Shown piece after piece: positions 8,730 to 17,983 of a DNA stretch of 64,000 bases. The DNA comes from Pontibacter litorisediminis. Lineage in GTDB: Bacteria; Bacteroidota; Bacteroidia; Cytophagales; Hymenobacteraceae. The stretch is taken from assembly GCF_029360645.1 (NCBI RefSeq), contig NZ_JARDUA010000002.1, forward strand, positions 310,001 through 374,000. Reading direction: 5' to 3'. How positions within the stretch are numbered: the stretch's first letter is position 1; every line of letters begins with the position of its first letter. The position numbers and the translations under genes were made by a program. The notes below the pieces were generated by a model. That model saw only the letters and a list, made by a program, of their open reading frames with translations. It was not told the DNA's origin and did not search any database.

Positions 8730-9146
8730 ATGATAGATATACAGCTTTCAGAAGCTCCGCTGAATATACCGGCCTGCATCGATTGGGTGATGTCGCCGCA
8801 ATGCGGTGGCATTGACGTGTTTATCGGGACAGTGCGCAACGCCACCAAGGGCAAAACGGTGCTGCGGCTGGAGTTTGAAGCCTACCAAAGTATGGCCCTG
8901 AAGGAAATGCGGAAAATTGCGGAGCAGGCACTGGCGCAGTGGCCTGTGCAGAAAGTACTCGTGCACCACCGGACCGGGGTGCTGGAGGTTGGCGAAGTAC
9001 CGGTGGTGATAGCCGTTGCTGCCGCGCATCGCGCCGCTGCTTTTGATGCCTGCCGCTACATCATCGATACGCTGAAGCAGACAGTGCCGATCTGGAAAAA
9101 AGAGATTTTTGAAGACGGGGAAGTATGGGTGGCGGCGCACCCTTAG
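8730..9146 (+). CDS. moaE: MoaE, molybdopterin synthase catalytic subunit
   Basis: The 138-residue protein is the large subunit of molybdopterin synthase and converts precursor Z (cPMP) to molybdopterin with sulfur from MoaD. The family signatures are visible: GGIDVFIGTVRN, LEFEAYQSMA, VHHRTGVLEVGE and a C-terminal VPIWKKEIFEDG with the active-site lysines. The start is the second of two overlapping ATGs (8730, not 8726), fixed by the frame. Its stop codon abuts the convergent moeB stop (TAG at 9144-9146, then CTA at 9147-9149), so the two operons meet with no spacer. Confidence 0.95.
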   Translation: MIDIQLSEAPLNIPACIDWVMSPQCGGIDVFIGTVRNATKGKTVLRLEFEAYQSMALKEMRKIAEQALAQWPVQKVLVHHRTGVLEVGEVPVVIAVAAAHRAAAFDACRYIIDTLKQTVPIWKKEIFEDGEVWVAAHP

Positions 9147-10208
9147 CTATGGCTGCTCCTTCCAGGCTTTCAGCCCTCCTTCCAGGGAGTACACCTGCAG
9201 GTGCGGGTACTGCTTCCGGATACGCTTCACCGCCTCTCCGCTCCGCTTGCCAGAGGCGCAGTAAACCACAAGCGCCCTATCAGCCTGCTGTAGTAAGTCC
9301 TCCAGCCCTATTTGGTCGAGCGGCACGTGCTTTCCGCCTATGTGGAAGACGGCGCGCTCCTCGGCACTTCTGACGTCTATCAACTCATAGCTGCCCTCCG
9401 CCATCCCTTGCTTTAGTTCAGGCACCTTTATTTCCGGCACTTCCTCTGCCACCGGCAACTTCTCCACCCTTACTTTCGAGACCTTACCTATTTTGATGAT
9501 CCGGCTTTGCATGGAGAGCGCATCCAGCAGCAGCAGCTTTCCGGCCAGTACCTCCCCCGTCTGTGTGATCAGCTTGAGTACCTCGTTCGCCTGCATGCAG
9601 CCGATCATGCCGGCCAGCGTCGGGATCACGCCCCCTTCGGCGCAGTTGGGTACCTGCGAGGCGTCCACTTCGGGGAACACGTCCCGGTAATGGGGGCTCC
9701 GGCTACCGTCCCCGTTCAGCACATTCCATACGGCCACCTGCCCCTCGTACTGGTAAATGGCGCCATACACCAGCGGTTTTCCGGCCAGCACGCAGGCATC
9801 ATTCAGCAGGTACTTAGTGTCGAAATTGTCGCTGCCATCCAACACCATATCGTAGTTCTGCAGCAGGTCCAACACATTGGCATCGGTTACCTTTACCTCA
9901 TGCACCACCAGCCGTACACCTGGGTTCTGCTGCTGCAGCTTGCCGCAAGCCACCGCGGCTTTCTTCTGCCCTACCTCCTCCGGCGTAAACAGCACTTGCC
10001 GGTGCAAGTTGCCTATAGACACAGTATCAAAATCAGCGATGCCTAACGTGCCGACACCCGCCGCCGCCAGGTATTGGGCGGCAGGGCAGCCCAGGCCGCC
10101 GGCACCAACTATGAGCACACGCGCCTTTTGCAGTTTTTCCTGGCCGACTTCCCCGAAGCCCGGCAAGGTAATTTGGCAAGTGTAACGCAAGTTCTCTGGC
10201 TGTTGCAT
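9147..10208 (-). CDS. moeB: MoeB/ThiF-type MoaD adenylyltransferase with rhodanese domain
   Basis: The 353-residue protein activates the MoaD C-terminus by adenylation. The E1-like domain has the nucleotide loop VGAGGLGCPAAQYLAAAG near 38-55, the acidic LVLDGSDNFDTKYLLNDAC motif near 130, and a Cys region VPNCAEGGV. The C-terminal quarter (about 255-353) is a rhodanese domain with catalytic Cys in VVYCASGKRS, so it may also supply the sulfur. A longer frame to 10343 exists. I chose the ATG at 10208 because it shares a base with the stop of the upstream mobA (TGATG), showing coupling, and because family similarity begins there (RYTCQITLPGFGE). Confidence 0.9.
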   Translation of the reverse strand: MQQPENLRYTCQITLPGFGEVGQEKLQKARVLIVGAGGLGCPAAQYLAAAGVGTLGIADFDTVSIGNLHRQVLFTPEEVGQKKAAVACGKLQQQNPGVRLVVHEVKVTDANVLDLLQNYDMVLDGSDNFDTKYLLNDACVLAGKPLVYGAIYQYEGQVAVWNVLNGDGSRSPHYRDVFPEVDASQVPNCAEGGVIPTLAGMIGCMQANEVLKLITQTGEVLAGKLLLLDALSMQSRIIKIGKVSKVRVEKLPVAEEVPEIKVPELKQGMAEGSYELIDVRSAEERAVFHIGGKHVPLDQIGLEDLLQQADRALVVYCASGKRSGEAVKRIRKQYPHLQVYSLEGGLKAWKEQP

Positions 10209-11377
10209 CAGGTGGTGGTTCTCTGGTATAAGATTTTCTTTACTTTCTCCGATTCCTCCGGCGTGTTCACGTTCAGGAGCGCCTCGGCTCGTGGCGGCGC
10301 CAGCAGGTGAGTATCGCTGTTGCGCAGCACTTTGCGCGGGCAAGTGTACCCCTGCGCCAGAAATGACAGCAGCACAGGATAGCTTTTCGGCTCCCAGATC
10401 GTGATTAGCGGCTCTGGGAACCCATCGTGCGGACTCGCAAAGGTGGTTGCCAGGCAGGCGCTGTTCCGGTTTTCCTTCAGGTGCCGGAGTGTGGCAAGAT
10501 CAAGCAGAGGCAGGTCGCAGGCAAGTACCAGCCAGGCAGCGTCCGGCTGCTCCCGAAAGGCAGATAAAATAGCACCGTAAGGCCCTAAGCCGGTGAAGGT
10601 ATCAGGCAAGGCGCTATAGGTGCTGTCCAGCGCTGCCTGCTGCTCCGGCCGGCAGGAGATAAACACCTCCTGGCACAGCGTTTTCAGCAGATCGGCAGCA
10701 TGGTACCGCTGCTCCTTCCCGTGCCAGTTCATCGCGCCCTTGTCCTGTCCCATGCGCAGGCTCTGCCCACCTGCCAGCACCAGGCCGTTCAGCTTCGGCG
10801 TTGCCTGCTGCAGCTGCTCTCTGAAAAAAGCGATGATCTTTTCTGTTTCGCCCAAACGATAAACAGGAATCGTGCGCCAGTCTGGGATGGCCTCCTGCAC
10901 AAAGTCAAACACCTCCTCCGCATCGTTGGTCAGCAGGAACAGCGACACCTGCGTGAGCTGCGGCAGCCTCTTCTGCAGCGAGGCTTTTTTAGCAGGATCG
11001 ATCACCACCACCTGCGCCTTTGCCTGCTCGTGGTTGCCGTTTACCAGTACCAGGTCCATATCTGACAGCAGCTCCCGGAACTGAAACGGGTTCAGCTCCT
11101 TGTTAAGCTCCAGCTGATGGTAGTGTATCTGATCGGTATACTCCACCACGGCACCTGCCGCCAAGCGGCCCGGCAACGGTTCTTCGGCGTCTGCCTGTGC
11201 ATGAGAGGCATCTATGTAGGCACATCTATACTTGGCAGACAGGGCTTTTACCACTGCATCCGCCAAGGCTTTGATGGCGCCGCAGGGTGTGCCCACTATC
11301 GCCCACTCGTTGCGCCCGAAATTGCCATAGGCGGGCCTGGCAATCAGGCTGTGTTTTTTATGCTCTTTTAAAGTCAC
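10208..11377 (-). CDS. mobA: MobA-like guanylyltransferase with an N-terminal degenerate MobB-like domain
   Basis: This 389-residue protein has two parts. The C-terminal half (from about 196) is a clear MobA, which links GMP to molybdopterin: GLVLAGGQSLRMGQDKGAM is the nucleotide-binding signature and LVLACDLPLLD the metal-binding motif. The N-terminal half resembles MobB in layout, but where a P-loop GxxGxGKT is expected the sequence reads GTPCGAIKA, so GTP binding is unlikely there. It overlaps the moaC 3' end by 20 bp and moeB by one base, so the three form one operon (moaC-mobA-moeB). Confidence 0.85.
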   Translation of the reverse strand: MTLKEHKKHSLIARPAYGNFGRNEWAIVGTPCGAIKALADAVVKALSAKYRCAYIDASHAQADAEEPLPGRLAAGAVVEYTDQIHYHQLELNKELNPFQFRELLSDMDLVLVNGNHEQAKAQVVVIDPAKKASLQKRLPQLTQVSLFLLTNDAEEVFDFVQEAIPDWRTIPVYRLGETEKIIAFFREQLQQATPKLNGLVLAGGQSLRMGQDKGAMNWHGKEQRYHAADLLKTLCQEVFISCRPEQQAALDSTYSALPDTFTGLGPYGAILSAFREQPDAAWLVLACDLPLLDLATLRHLKENRNSACLATTFASPHDGFPEPLITIWEPKSYPVLLSFLAQGYTCPRKVLRNSDTHLLAPPRAEALLNVNTPEESEKVKKILYQRTTT

Positions 11378-11834
11378 GCTTTCCTCCTGTCTTTTCGATC
11401 AGCCTGGTTTCCTTTATCACAATATCATGGCTCAGCGCCTTGCACATATCGTACACCGTCAGGGCGGCAACGGAGGCGCCTACGAGTGCCTCCATTTCTA
11501 TCCCTGTTTTGGCCGTGATGCTGGCTGTGCATTCGATCACCACCTCCTGCTGCTCATTAAGCTGTATAGTAATGTTACAGTTGTCCATCCCGATCGGGTG
11601 GCAAAGCGGAATCAACTCTCCGGTTTTCTTGGCCGCCATGATGCCCGCTATGATGGCTGTCTGAAACACTGATCCTTTTTTGGTCTGAATGTCGTCTGCA
11701 GCAAATTTCTCCAGCACCGCCGGCGGCAAGGCCACAATGCTCCTCGCTGTGGCGGTGCGGTGGGTAGCCTGCTTCCCGCTAACGTCCACCATGGTGGCCT
11801 GTCCTTTGTCATTCAGGTGTGAAAAATCGCTCAT
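11358..11834 (-). CDS. moaC: MoaC, cyclic pyranopterin monophosphate synthase
   Basis: The 158-residue protein acts with MoaA in the first step of molybdenum cofactor synthesis, forming precursor Z from the MoaA product. Diagnostic segments are MVDVSGKQATHRTATA, KKGSVFQTAIIAGIMAAKKT, LIPLCHPIGMDNC, KTGIEMEALVGASVAALTVYDMCK and the C-terminal IEKTGGKRDF. The length is normal (about 160). It is the first gene of the moaC-mobA-moeB operon, and its promoter must lie in the 219-bp gap before the divergent oxidase gene. Confidence 0.97.
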   Translation of the reverse strand: MSDFSHLNDKGQATMVDVSGKQATHRTATARSIVALPPAVLEKFAADDIQTKKGSVFQTAIIAGIMAAKKTGELIPLCHPIGMDNCNITIQLNEQQEVVIECTASITAKTGIEMEALVGASVAALTVYDMCKALSHDIVIKETRLIEKTGGKRDFKRA

Positions 11835-12053
11835 GTGTTCTACTTCTTGCTGTGTCTTACTTCAAATGTAAGGCTAAATGGGCGCAACTCAAATTCCTCC
11901 CCGGCCTGCCGGTTTTACCTTTTATACTTGTCAAATCAGGGAGAAGCTTTTGTAACCCGCTCATGCAAACCCACTTTTGCTTATCTTTCAGATGCCGGAA
12001 AACCTCTAGTAAACGGCACACTTTGCAGGTGGGTATAACACTTACGCAACATC

Positions 12054-12989
12054 ATGAAAAACATTGCGATTGTAGGTTCAGGAATCTGTGGTTTAGCGAC
12101 GGCTTATACGTTGGTGGAAAGAGGGCATCATGTGACAGTATACGCCAAGAATTTCCCGCCCGAAACAACTTCTAACAGAGCCGCGGCGTTCTGGTTTCCT
12201 TACCACATCGAAAACGACCTGCGGTGCATCCGCTGGAGCCAGGCGAGCTACCAGCGGTACGTTGCCCTGATGGATGACACGGCTACAGGTATAAGCATGC
12301 GGCAGCTGCACAAAGTCTCGAAAAGCACCGATGCCCCCGCTAACTATTGGAAAGACTTTATTCCGGCAAACTCGTGCAGCACCCTGAAGGTAACAGCCTT
12401 TCCGGCAGATTTTCAGGAAGGGTATGCCCTGCAGGTGCCCCTGGTGGAGACGCAACGCTTCCTCCCCTGGCTACTGGACGATCTGAGTCGTAAGGGTGTG
12501 CAATTCATCAGGCGTGAGGTAAAAGCCCTGGGTGAGCTTACAGCTTCCCATGAATGGGTGATCAACTGCACCGGCCTGGGTTCCAGAGTACTGTGCCACG
12601 ATCAGGAGATTTACCCCATTAGAGGGCAGGTCGTGCTGCTGCCTCCCCAGCAAGGCATGCCGATTTTTTTGTACGAGGAGCAGCCGTTTTACATCGTTCC
12701 CAGGCAGGATGCCACCGTGGTCGGCGGCACTTTTGAGGAAAATGTATGGGACACCACACCAGAGCCGGCCACGCTCCAGCGCCTCTACCAGCAAGCAGTA
12801 AGGCTATTTCCGGAGCTGTCTGAGCAGCCTATGGTTGGAAGCTGGGCTGGCCTGAGGCCCTTTCGAAAAATAATCCGGTTAGAGCAGGAGCCGGGGCAGA
12901 ACATCATCCACAACTACGGGCATGGGGGCAGTGGCTTTACTTTAGCCTGGGGATGTGCCGAAGACATCGCGCACTTGATCGGCGGCTAA
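12054..12989 (+). CDS. FAD-dependent oxidoreductase, D-amino-acid oxidase family
   Basis: The 311-residue flavoprotein has an N-terminal Rossmann FAD motif (IVGSGICGLATAYTLVERGH) and the conserved DAO features NRAAAFWFPYH, INCTGLGSR, YPIRGQVVLL, YIVPRQDATVVGGTFEE and the C-terminal FAD-contacting NYGHGGSGFTLAWGCA. The family oxidises D-amino acids or related amines to imino acids with release of hydrogen peroxide. It stands alone between the two molybdenum cofactor transcription units, and nothing links it to that pathway beyond position. The substrate is unknown. Confidence 0.85.
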   Translation: MKNIAIVGSGICGLATAYTLVERGHHVTVYAKNFPPETTSNRAAAFWFPYHIENDLRCIRWSQASYQRYVALMDDTATGISMRQLHKVSKSTDAPANYWKDFIPANSCSTLKVTAFPADFQEGYALQVPLVETQRFLPWLLDDLSRKGVQFIRREVKALGELTASHEWVINCTGLGSRVLCHDQEIYPIRGQVVLLPPQQGMPIFLYEEQPFYIVPRQDATVVGGTFEENVWDTTPEPATLQRLYQQAVRLFPELSEQPMVGSWAGLRPFRKIIRLEQEPGQNIIHNYGHGGSGFTLAWGCAEDIAHLIGG

Positions 12990-12998
12990 CCCTGCGGC

Positions 12999-14195
12999 TT
13001 AATTAAACGGCCACACGCGGTATACTTCGCCAGCCTTAAAGGTGCTTCTTTCCAACGGGAGCTCCAGGAAGGCATCTGCCTCCACCAGGTTGGCAAAGTC
13101 GCCGGAGCCGTTGCCCTGCAGCGGCGTAGCCAGCAGCTGTCCGCTCTCGCTTATACTTAGTTTTACCTGCAGGAAGTACTGTAGCTGTGGCTGAAAGATA
13201 ATATCTGCATGCAAAGCTGCATAAAGGGCAGGCTGCGGATTTACCCCCAGGCTGGCCCTAAGCCAAGGGAGGAAGTAGCGGTGCAGGCACATAAAGGTGG
13301 AGGCCGGGTTGCCCGGTAAAGCAAAGACAACGGCTCCCTGTGGATGAACTCCAAACCAGAATGGTTTTCCGGGACGCTGCTGCACCTTGTGAAAAAGCTT
13401 CTCCACAGCCAGCTCCTCCAGCACCTGCGGCACAAAATCATACTTGCCCATGGAGATGCCTCCGCTAAGTATGATCACATCGTAAACGTGCAGGCAGCGC
13501 ATGAGCTGCTCCTTTGTCTGCGCCACTTCATCCGGCAGGTGCAACAGGTCGGCCTGTAAATCATACTGCTGCAACGCCGCTTTTACCATGTAGCTGTTCG
13601 AGCGCCTGATCTGGTACGGCAGCGGGGTCTCCTCCACCCCCACCAGTTCATTGCCGGTTGAGATGACCACCGTGCGGGGCAGCTTTCTCACTTCCAGTTC
13701 GGTAGCCCCTACCGCTGCCGCCATGCCCACCAAGGTAGCTGTCACCACCTGGTTTGCGGCGGCTACCACATCCCCCTCCTTTCGGTCTTTGCCTTGTGGG
13801 TGGATGTTTTGCCCTGGCTGCACAGCATCTAATTTCACGGTCGCCAAGCCTTCCTGTAAGTCCAGGTCTTCGTAGCGGATAATGGTGTCGGTGGAGGCAG
13901 GCAAAGCCGCCCCGGTCATGATCTCTACGCATTCACCTGCAGCCATTGTCTCCACGGCAGGCTCCCCGGCCGCCTGGGTTCCCCTGATCTGGAAGGTGCG
14001 GGTACCGGCGGCGAAGTCAGCATACCTGATCGCGATACCGTCCATGGCGACGCGGTTAAAGGGCGGCAAGTCTCTGTCTGTCCGTAGGTCTGTGGCCAGA
14101 ACCCTTCCCAGCGCCTCCTCAAACGGCACCCGCGCAGCACCAAAGTCTCTTACCTGTACCTGTACAATCGCTTCGGCTTCCTCAACCCGGATCAT
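12999..14195 (-). CDS. moeA: MoeA, molybdopterin molybdenumtransferase
   Basis: The 398-residue protein inserts molybdate into adenylylated molybdopterin. Typical segments are LPPFNRVAMDGIA in domain I, EIMTGAALP, the MPT-binding VVISTGNELV, LSGGISMGKYDFVP and FALPGNPAS, with a C-terminal beta-barrel domain ending in GSGDFANLVEADAFLELP. It lies 19 bp downstream of moaA in a moaA-moeA unit. No mogA (the adenylylating partner) was found in this window, so that step must be encoded elsewhere. Confidence 0.96.
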   Translation of the reverse strand: MIRVEEAEAIVQVQVRDFGAARVPFEEALGRVLATDLRTDRDLPPFNRVAMDGIAIRYADFAAGTRTFQIRGTQAAGEPAVETMAAGECVEIMTGAALPASTDTIIRYEDLDLQEGLATVKLDAVQPGQNIHPQGKDRKEGDVVAAANQVVTATLVGMAAAVGATELEVRKLPRTVVISTGNELVGVEETPLPYQIRRSNSYMVKAALQQYDLQADLLHLPDEVAQTKEQLMRCLHVYDVIILSGGISMGKYDFVPQVLEELAVEKLFHKVQQRPGKPFWFGVHPQGAVVFALPGNPASTFMCLHRYFLPWLRASLGVNPQPALYAALHADIIFQPQLQYFLQVKLSISESGQLLATPLQGNGSGDFANLVEADAFLELPLERSTFKAGEVYRVWPFN

Positions 14196-14214
14196 GCTGT
14201 GGTTATTTTGATGG

Positions 14215-15216
14215 TTAGCCCCCTATCGTGGCCATAGAGGCGTGGAGGGTGTATAAGGTACTGTTCTTTTCTGCCTCCCAGCCGTCTTTCTCCTTCCGGC
14301 TGATGGCTCCCAGAAGCGCTTCCTGCAAACCCTGCTCCGGCACACTGGCCCGCAGAAGGTCCTTTACATTCAGCATGCTGTTGCCGTAAAGGCAGGTCTT
14401 CAGATCGCCCTGCGGCGTGAGCCTGATGCGGTTGCAGGTGCCGCAGAATGAGCGTGTATAGGCGGCAATGATGCCCACACTGCCTTTGTGGCCGGGAATT
14501 CGGTAGTTGTAGGACGTGGAATGCGGCGGGTCCACCACCTTCTGAATGTTTGAATACTTTGCTTTGATGGCCTCCAGGATGCGCCAGTGGTCCCAGTTCA
14601 AGCTAGCAGAATGGCCTCCTGCCCCGTTAAAAGGCATCTCCTCAATAAAGCGCACGCTAACAGGTGCCTCCTTAGTGAGCGCCACCAGCGGTAGGATATC
14701 GGCTGTGTTCTTCCCCTCCATCACCACGGCATTGATTTTTACCTCAATTCCGTGCTTCAGCAAAGCATCCAAGGTTTCCAGCACACTCGGGAGCACGTTA
14801 CGCCGGGTGATGGCCAGAAAGCGGTCAGGATCGAGGGTGTCCAGGCTGAGGTTAACGGCAGCTACGCCGATCTTTTTAAGTTCGGGCACAAAAGGTGCCG
14901 TAAGCACCCCGTTAGTGGTTAGGGTTAGCTGCTGCAGCCCCTGCAGTTGTGAGAGCCTGGTGAGAAAGGGCATGAAGTCTTTGCGCACAAAGGGCTCTCC
15001 GCCGGTGATACGGATTTTCTCTATCCCCATCTTTAGGAGCACCGAGCTGATGTGCAGCATCTCCTCGTAGGTCATCACCTCGCTTCGGGAGAGCCAGTCG
15101 AGCCCCTCTTCGGGCATACAGTAAAAGCAGCGCAGGTTGCACCTGTCGGTTACCGCCAGTCGCAAATAATTGATTCTCCTTCCGTGTCTGTCTACCAACA
15201 TGCGCCTCTGTTTCAT
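14215..15216 (-). CDS. moaA: MoaA, GTP 3',8-cyclase (radical SAM)
   Basis: The 333-residue protein starts cofactor synthesis by rearranging GTP. The radical-SAM cluster cysteines are Cys26, Cys30 and Cys33 (DRCNLRCFYC), and the second 4Fe-4S cluster is held by the C-terminal motif FCGTCNRIRLTPQGDLKTCL. The GGEP motif (ITGGEPFVRKDF) binds SAM. The protein ends with Gly-Gly (MATIGG), the tail that reaches the active site and is required for the GTP reaction. It is first in the moaA-moeA operon. Confidence 0.97.
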   Translation of the reverse strand: MKQRRMLVDRHGRRINYLRLAVTDRCNLRCFYCMPEEGLDWLSRSEVMTYEEMLHISSVLLKMGIEKIRITGGEPFVRKDFMPFLTRLSQLQGLQQLTLTTNGVLTAPFVPELKKIGVAAVNLSLDTLDPDRFLAITRRNVLPSVLETLDALLKHGIEVKINAVVMEGKNTADILPLVALTKEAPVSVRFIEEMPFNGAGGHSASLNWDHWRILEAIKAKYSNIQKVVDPPHSTSYNYRIPGHKGSVGIIAAYTRSFCGTCNRIRLTPQGDLKTCLYGNSMLNVKDLLRASVPEQGLQEALLGAISRKEKDGWEAEKNSTLYTLHASMATIGG

Positions 15217-15250
15217 ACTGCAGGTAGCTTATACTATACCTGCTTTATAT

Positions 15251-15284
15251 CTGATGGGGCGGGCACTCTTGCCCGCCCCATCAG
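15251..15284 (-). terminator. Strong hairpin after the Tat-exported molybdenum hydroxylase operon
   Basis: A perfect 15-bp GC-rich stem (15251-15265 with 15270-15284, loop CTCT) begins two bases past the stop of the 15286-17436 gene. The U-tract is poor, so it may be a termination-prone or 3'-end-stabilising hairpin. It also insulates moaA, which starts at 15216. Confidence 0.75.
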
Positions 15285-15285
15285 A

Positions 15286-17436
15286 TTACCCTATTACGTT
15301 CTTCAGCTCCGCCTGTTCCATAAAAGGCTGGTTGCGCAGGCGCTTGCCCGTAGCCTTGAAGATAGCATTTGCTACGGCCCCACCCGTTGGCGGCAGCGCC
15401 GGCTCGCCCAAGCCGGTCGGGTCAATGCCGTTGTTCACAAAGTGCACGTCGATTTCCGGCACCTCTTTCAGGCGGATCAGGCGGTAGTTGTTAAAGTTCT
15501 TTTGCTCGGCTGCGCCATCTTTAAAGGAGAGCTTGCTGTACATGGCGTGGCCCAGGCCATCCACAATGCCGCCGCGCACCTGCTGGTAAGCGCCGCTTAG
15601 GTTCACCACTATGCCACAGTCGGCGGCAGCGTATATTTTTTCCACTACCGGTACCGAGCTTTTGACTTTCACCTCTGCCACCTGGGCCACATAAGAGCGG
15701 TGGGAGAAGTATACGCTGAAGCCTTGGTGCACGCCTTTCTTCTTGCCCCAGTTTGATTTTTCGGCCGCCAGCTCGATCACCCCCCGCATACGGTCGATGT
15801 CATACTTGATCTCCCCTACAGGGGCTTTCTTGGCTTTCTCCAGCAGCTCCAGGCGGAACTGCACCGGGTCTTTCTTCGCCGCCTGCGCCACCTCGTCCAG
15901 AAAGGCCTGCTCCGCGAAGGCCAGGAAATTGGTGATTGGCGCACGCCAAGGCCCCGTCGTGATGGGGGATTTATGCTCTACCGAGTCGATCAACAGGTTT
16001 TCTACCGCGCCGGATGGGAAGTTGTCTTCTCTGGTCGGGTTACCGGAGTTGATGCCCACGCCACGCAGCTTATAGCCGATCATATTGCCTTTGGCATCCA
16101 GGGCCGCCTCAAAACGGTAACGCACGGCCGGGCGGTACGTGCCGCCGGTCATGTCGTCTTCGCGGCTCCAGATCACTTTTACCGGTGCCTTAACGATGTT
16201 CGACAGCTCTGCCGCCTCCAACGCATAATCGTTGCTCAGCCGGCGTCCGAAGCCTCCACCCAGGCGCGTGAGCTCCAGCGTGATCTTTTCGGGGGCAATA
16301 TCCAGCAGCTTCGCTACCTGGTCGCGGGCCCTTTCCGGTGTCTGAGTAGGTCCCGCCAGTTCCACGCCATCCGGGCGCACATGCGCAAAGAAGTTCATCG
16401 GCTCCATTGGGCTGTGCGACAGGAACGGGCACTGGTATTCGCTTTTAATGACTTTCGCAGCCTTCTTAAAAGCGGCCTCCACATCCCCATCCTTGCGGCG
16501 CACGTTGGCCTCCGGGCTATCCAGCAACTCCTTGAACAGGCGGTCATGGTCGGCAGTGCTTTCCAGTGCGCCGTCCTTTTCATAGGCTATCTTCAGTGCC
16601 TTGCGGGCTTTCATCACCTGCCAGGTTGATTTGCCCACCACGGCTACATTGTTCTTGAACGTAACCACATCCACGATACCCGGCATGGCCTTGGCAGCGG
16701 CCGCGTCCACCGACTTCAGCTTCATGCCGAACGCCTCCGGCCGCTGAATCATGGCAAACAGCATCCCTTCTTTGTAAAGGTCCAGGCCGTACAGCGGCTT
16801 ACCGGTGATCATCTCGTGGTTATCCACGTTACGCACGGCGGTTCCAATCAGCCTGAAGTCTTTGGTCTCCTTCAGCTTCACCTCCGTTGGCACAGGCAGT
16901 TTGGAGGCCTCGGTAGCCAACTCGCCGTAGCTCAGCTTGCGGCCGCTAGCCATATGCACCACCATGCCGTTTTCCGTCGTGAGGGAGCTTTCTGCTACAT
17001 TCCAACGCTTGGCTGCAGCCTCCAGCAGCATTTGGCGGGCCGTGGCACCTGCCTTGCGCAGGCGTTCCCAGGAGTGCGGCACGGCACCACTGCCGCCGGT
17101 CACCTGGCGTTCAAACTTAGTGGTATCCAGTGGCGCCTGCACCACTTTCACCTTGGTCCAGTCGGCATCCAGCTCCTCTGCCACGATCATCGGGAAAGAG
17201 GTTTTGATGTTCTGCCCCAGCTCCGGGTTAGGCGAAAGAATGGTGATGATATTTTCCGGCGATATGGAGAGGTAGCTGTTGAAATCGATGGCTGCCGCCG
17301 AAAGGTTCGACGCATCGATCAGGCCCAGCGCCGACGCGACGGAGCTGGTGGAGTTAAAGCCCAGCACAAGGCCACCGCCCGCCACCGCGAACAGCTTCAT
17401 AAAACTGCGTCTGCTTTCCTGTGTCTTGTTCGGCAT
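15286..17436 (-). CDS. Molybdopterin-binding subunit of a Tat-exported aldehyde/isoquinoline oxidoreductase (IorB-like)
   Basis: The 716-residue protein starts with a twin-arginine signal (ESRRSFMKLFAVAGGG, Arg9-Arg10), so it folds with its cofactor in the cytoplasm and is then exported. The xanthine-oxidase-family molybdenum subunit follows, with LGGGFGRRLSNDYALEAAEL for cofactor contact and a C-terminal GLGEPALPPTGGAVANAI that carries the catalytic Glu. The duplicated or IorB-type arrangement and the lack of a FAD subunit gene next door point to the two-subunit group, which passes electrons to cytochrome c. The substrate (aldehyde or N-heterocycle) cannot be told. The 2Fe-2S subunit gene ends 3 bp upstream. 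Confidence 0.88.
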   Translation of the reverse strand: MPNKTQESRRSFMKLFAVAGGGLVLGFNSTSSVASALGLIDASNLSAAAIDFNSYLSISPENIITILSPNPELGQNIKTSFPMIVAEELDADWTKVKVVQAPLDTTKFERQVTGGSGAVPHSWERLRKAGATARQMLLEAAAKRWNVAESSLTTENGMVVHMASGRKLSYGELATEASKLPVPTEVKLKETKDFRLIGTAVRNVDNHEMITGKPLYGLDLYKEGMLFAMIQRPEAFGMKLKSVDAAAAKAMPGIVDVVTFKNNVAVVGKSTWQVMKARKALKIAYEKDGALESTADHDRLFKELLDSPEANVRRKDGDVEAAFKKAAKVIKSEYQCPFLSHSPMEPMNFFAHVRPDGVELAGPTQTPERARDQVAKLLDIAPEKITLELTRLGGGFGRRLSNDYALEAAELSNIVKAPVKVIWSREDDMTGGTYRPAVRYRFEAALDAKGNMIGYKLRGVGINSGNPTREDNFPSGAVENLLIDSVEHKSPITTGPWRAPITNFLAFAEQAFLDEVAQAAKKDPVQFRLELLEKAKKAPVGEIKYDIDRMRGVIELAAEKSNWGKKKGVHQGFSVYFSHRSYVAQVAEVKVKSSVPVVEKIYAAADCGIVVNLSGAYQQVRGGIVDGLGHAMYSKLSFKDGAAEQKNFNNYRLIRLKEVPEIDVHFVNNGIDPTGLGEPALPPTGGAVANAIFKATGKRLRNQPFMEQAELKNVIG

Positions 17437-17439
17437 GGC

Positions 17440-17901
17440 TTATTTGAGTTTAGTGGCGGCTAATGCAACTGCTTCGCGGATGCGGTGGTAGGTACCGCAA
17501 CGGCAAATATTCCCGTTCATGGCATTGTCGATGTCCTCGGCGCTTGGCTTGGGGTTCTTGTTCAGCAGCGCCGTGGCCGTCATGATCTGGCCGGCCTGGC
17601 AGTAGCCGCACTGTGCCACATCCACTTCGTCCCAGGCCAGCTGCACCGGATGGTCGCCTGCCTCCGACAGGCCTTCTATGGTGGTGACCCTGGCATTGGC
17701 GGCGGCTGAAACAGGGTATACACAAGAGCGCATGGCGTTGCCGTTCACGTGCACGGTACAGGCGCCGCACTGCGCAATGCCGCAGCCATACTTGGTGCCT
17801 ACCAGTCCCAGGTTGTCGCGCAGCACCCACAGCAGCGGGGTATCCGGCTCTACATCGACCTCATAGCTTCGGCCGTTGATTTGCAGCTTGTATGTTGCCA
17901 T
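17440..17901 (-). CDS. 2Fe-2S subunit of the Tat-exported molybdenum hydroxylase (IorA-like)
   Basis: The 153-residue protein has both expected clusters: a plant-type 2Fe-2S domain ([17 protein letters not shown] ... SCVYP) and the helical domain cluster ([11 protein letters not shown] ... [12 protein letters not shown]). It has no signal peptide, so it is presumably carried across the membrane together with the Tat-tagged large subunit encoded 3 bp downstream. The family passes electrons from the molybdenum centre to an outside acceptor. Confidence 0.93.
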   Translation of the reverse strand: MATYKLQINGRSYEVDVEPDTPLLWVLRDNLGLVGTKYGCGIAQCGACTVHVNGNAMRSCVYPVSAAANARVTTIEGLSEAGDHPVQLAWDEVDVAQCGYCQAGQIMTATALLNKNPKPSAEDIDNAMNGNICRCGTYHRIREAVALAATKLK

Positions 17902-17983
17902 CTTTCTCCTTAAATAAGTTTACACTCCAAGTTAAGAAATAATCCCGTTCCTAGAACAAGTATAAGTATAGGTGATCCTTAAT

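Noticed and set aside
15217..15250. Molybdenum cofactor riboswitch before moaA
   Set aside because: Only about 35 bases separate moaA from the hairpin of the neighbouring operon, too little for the known structure, and no matching motif was seen.
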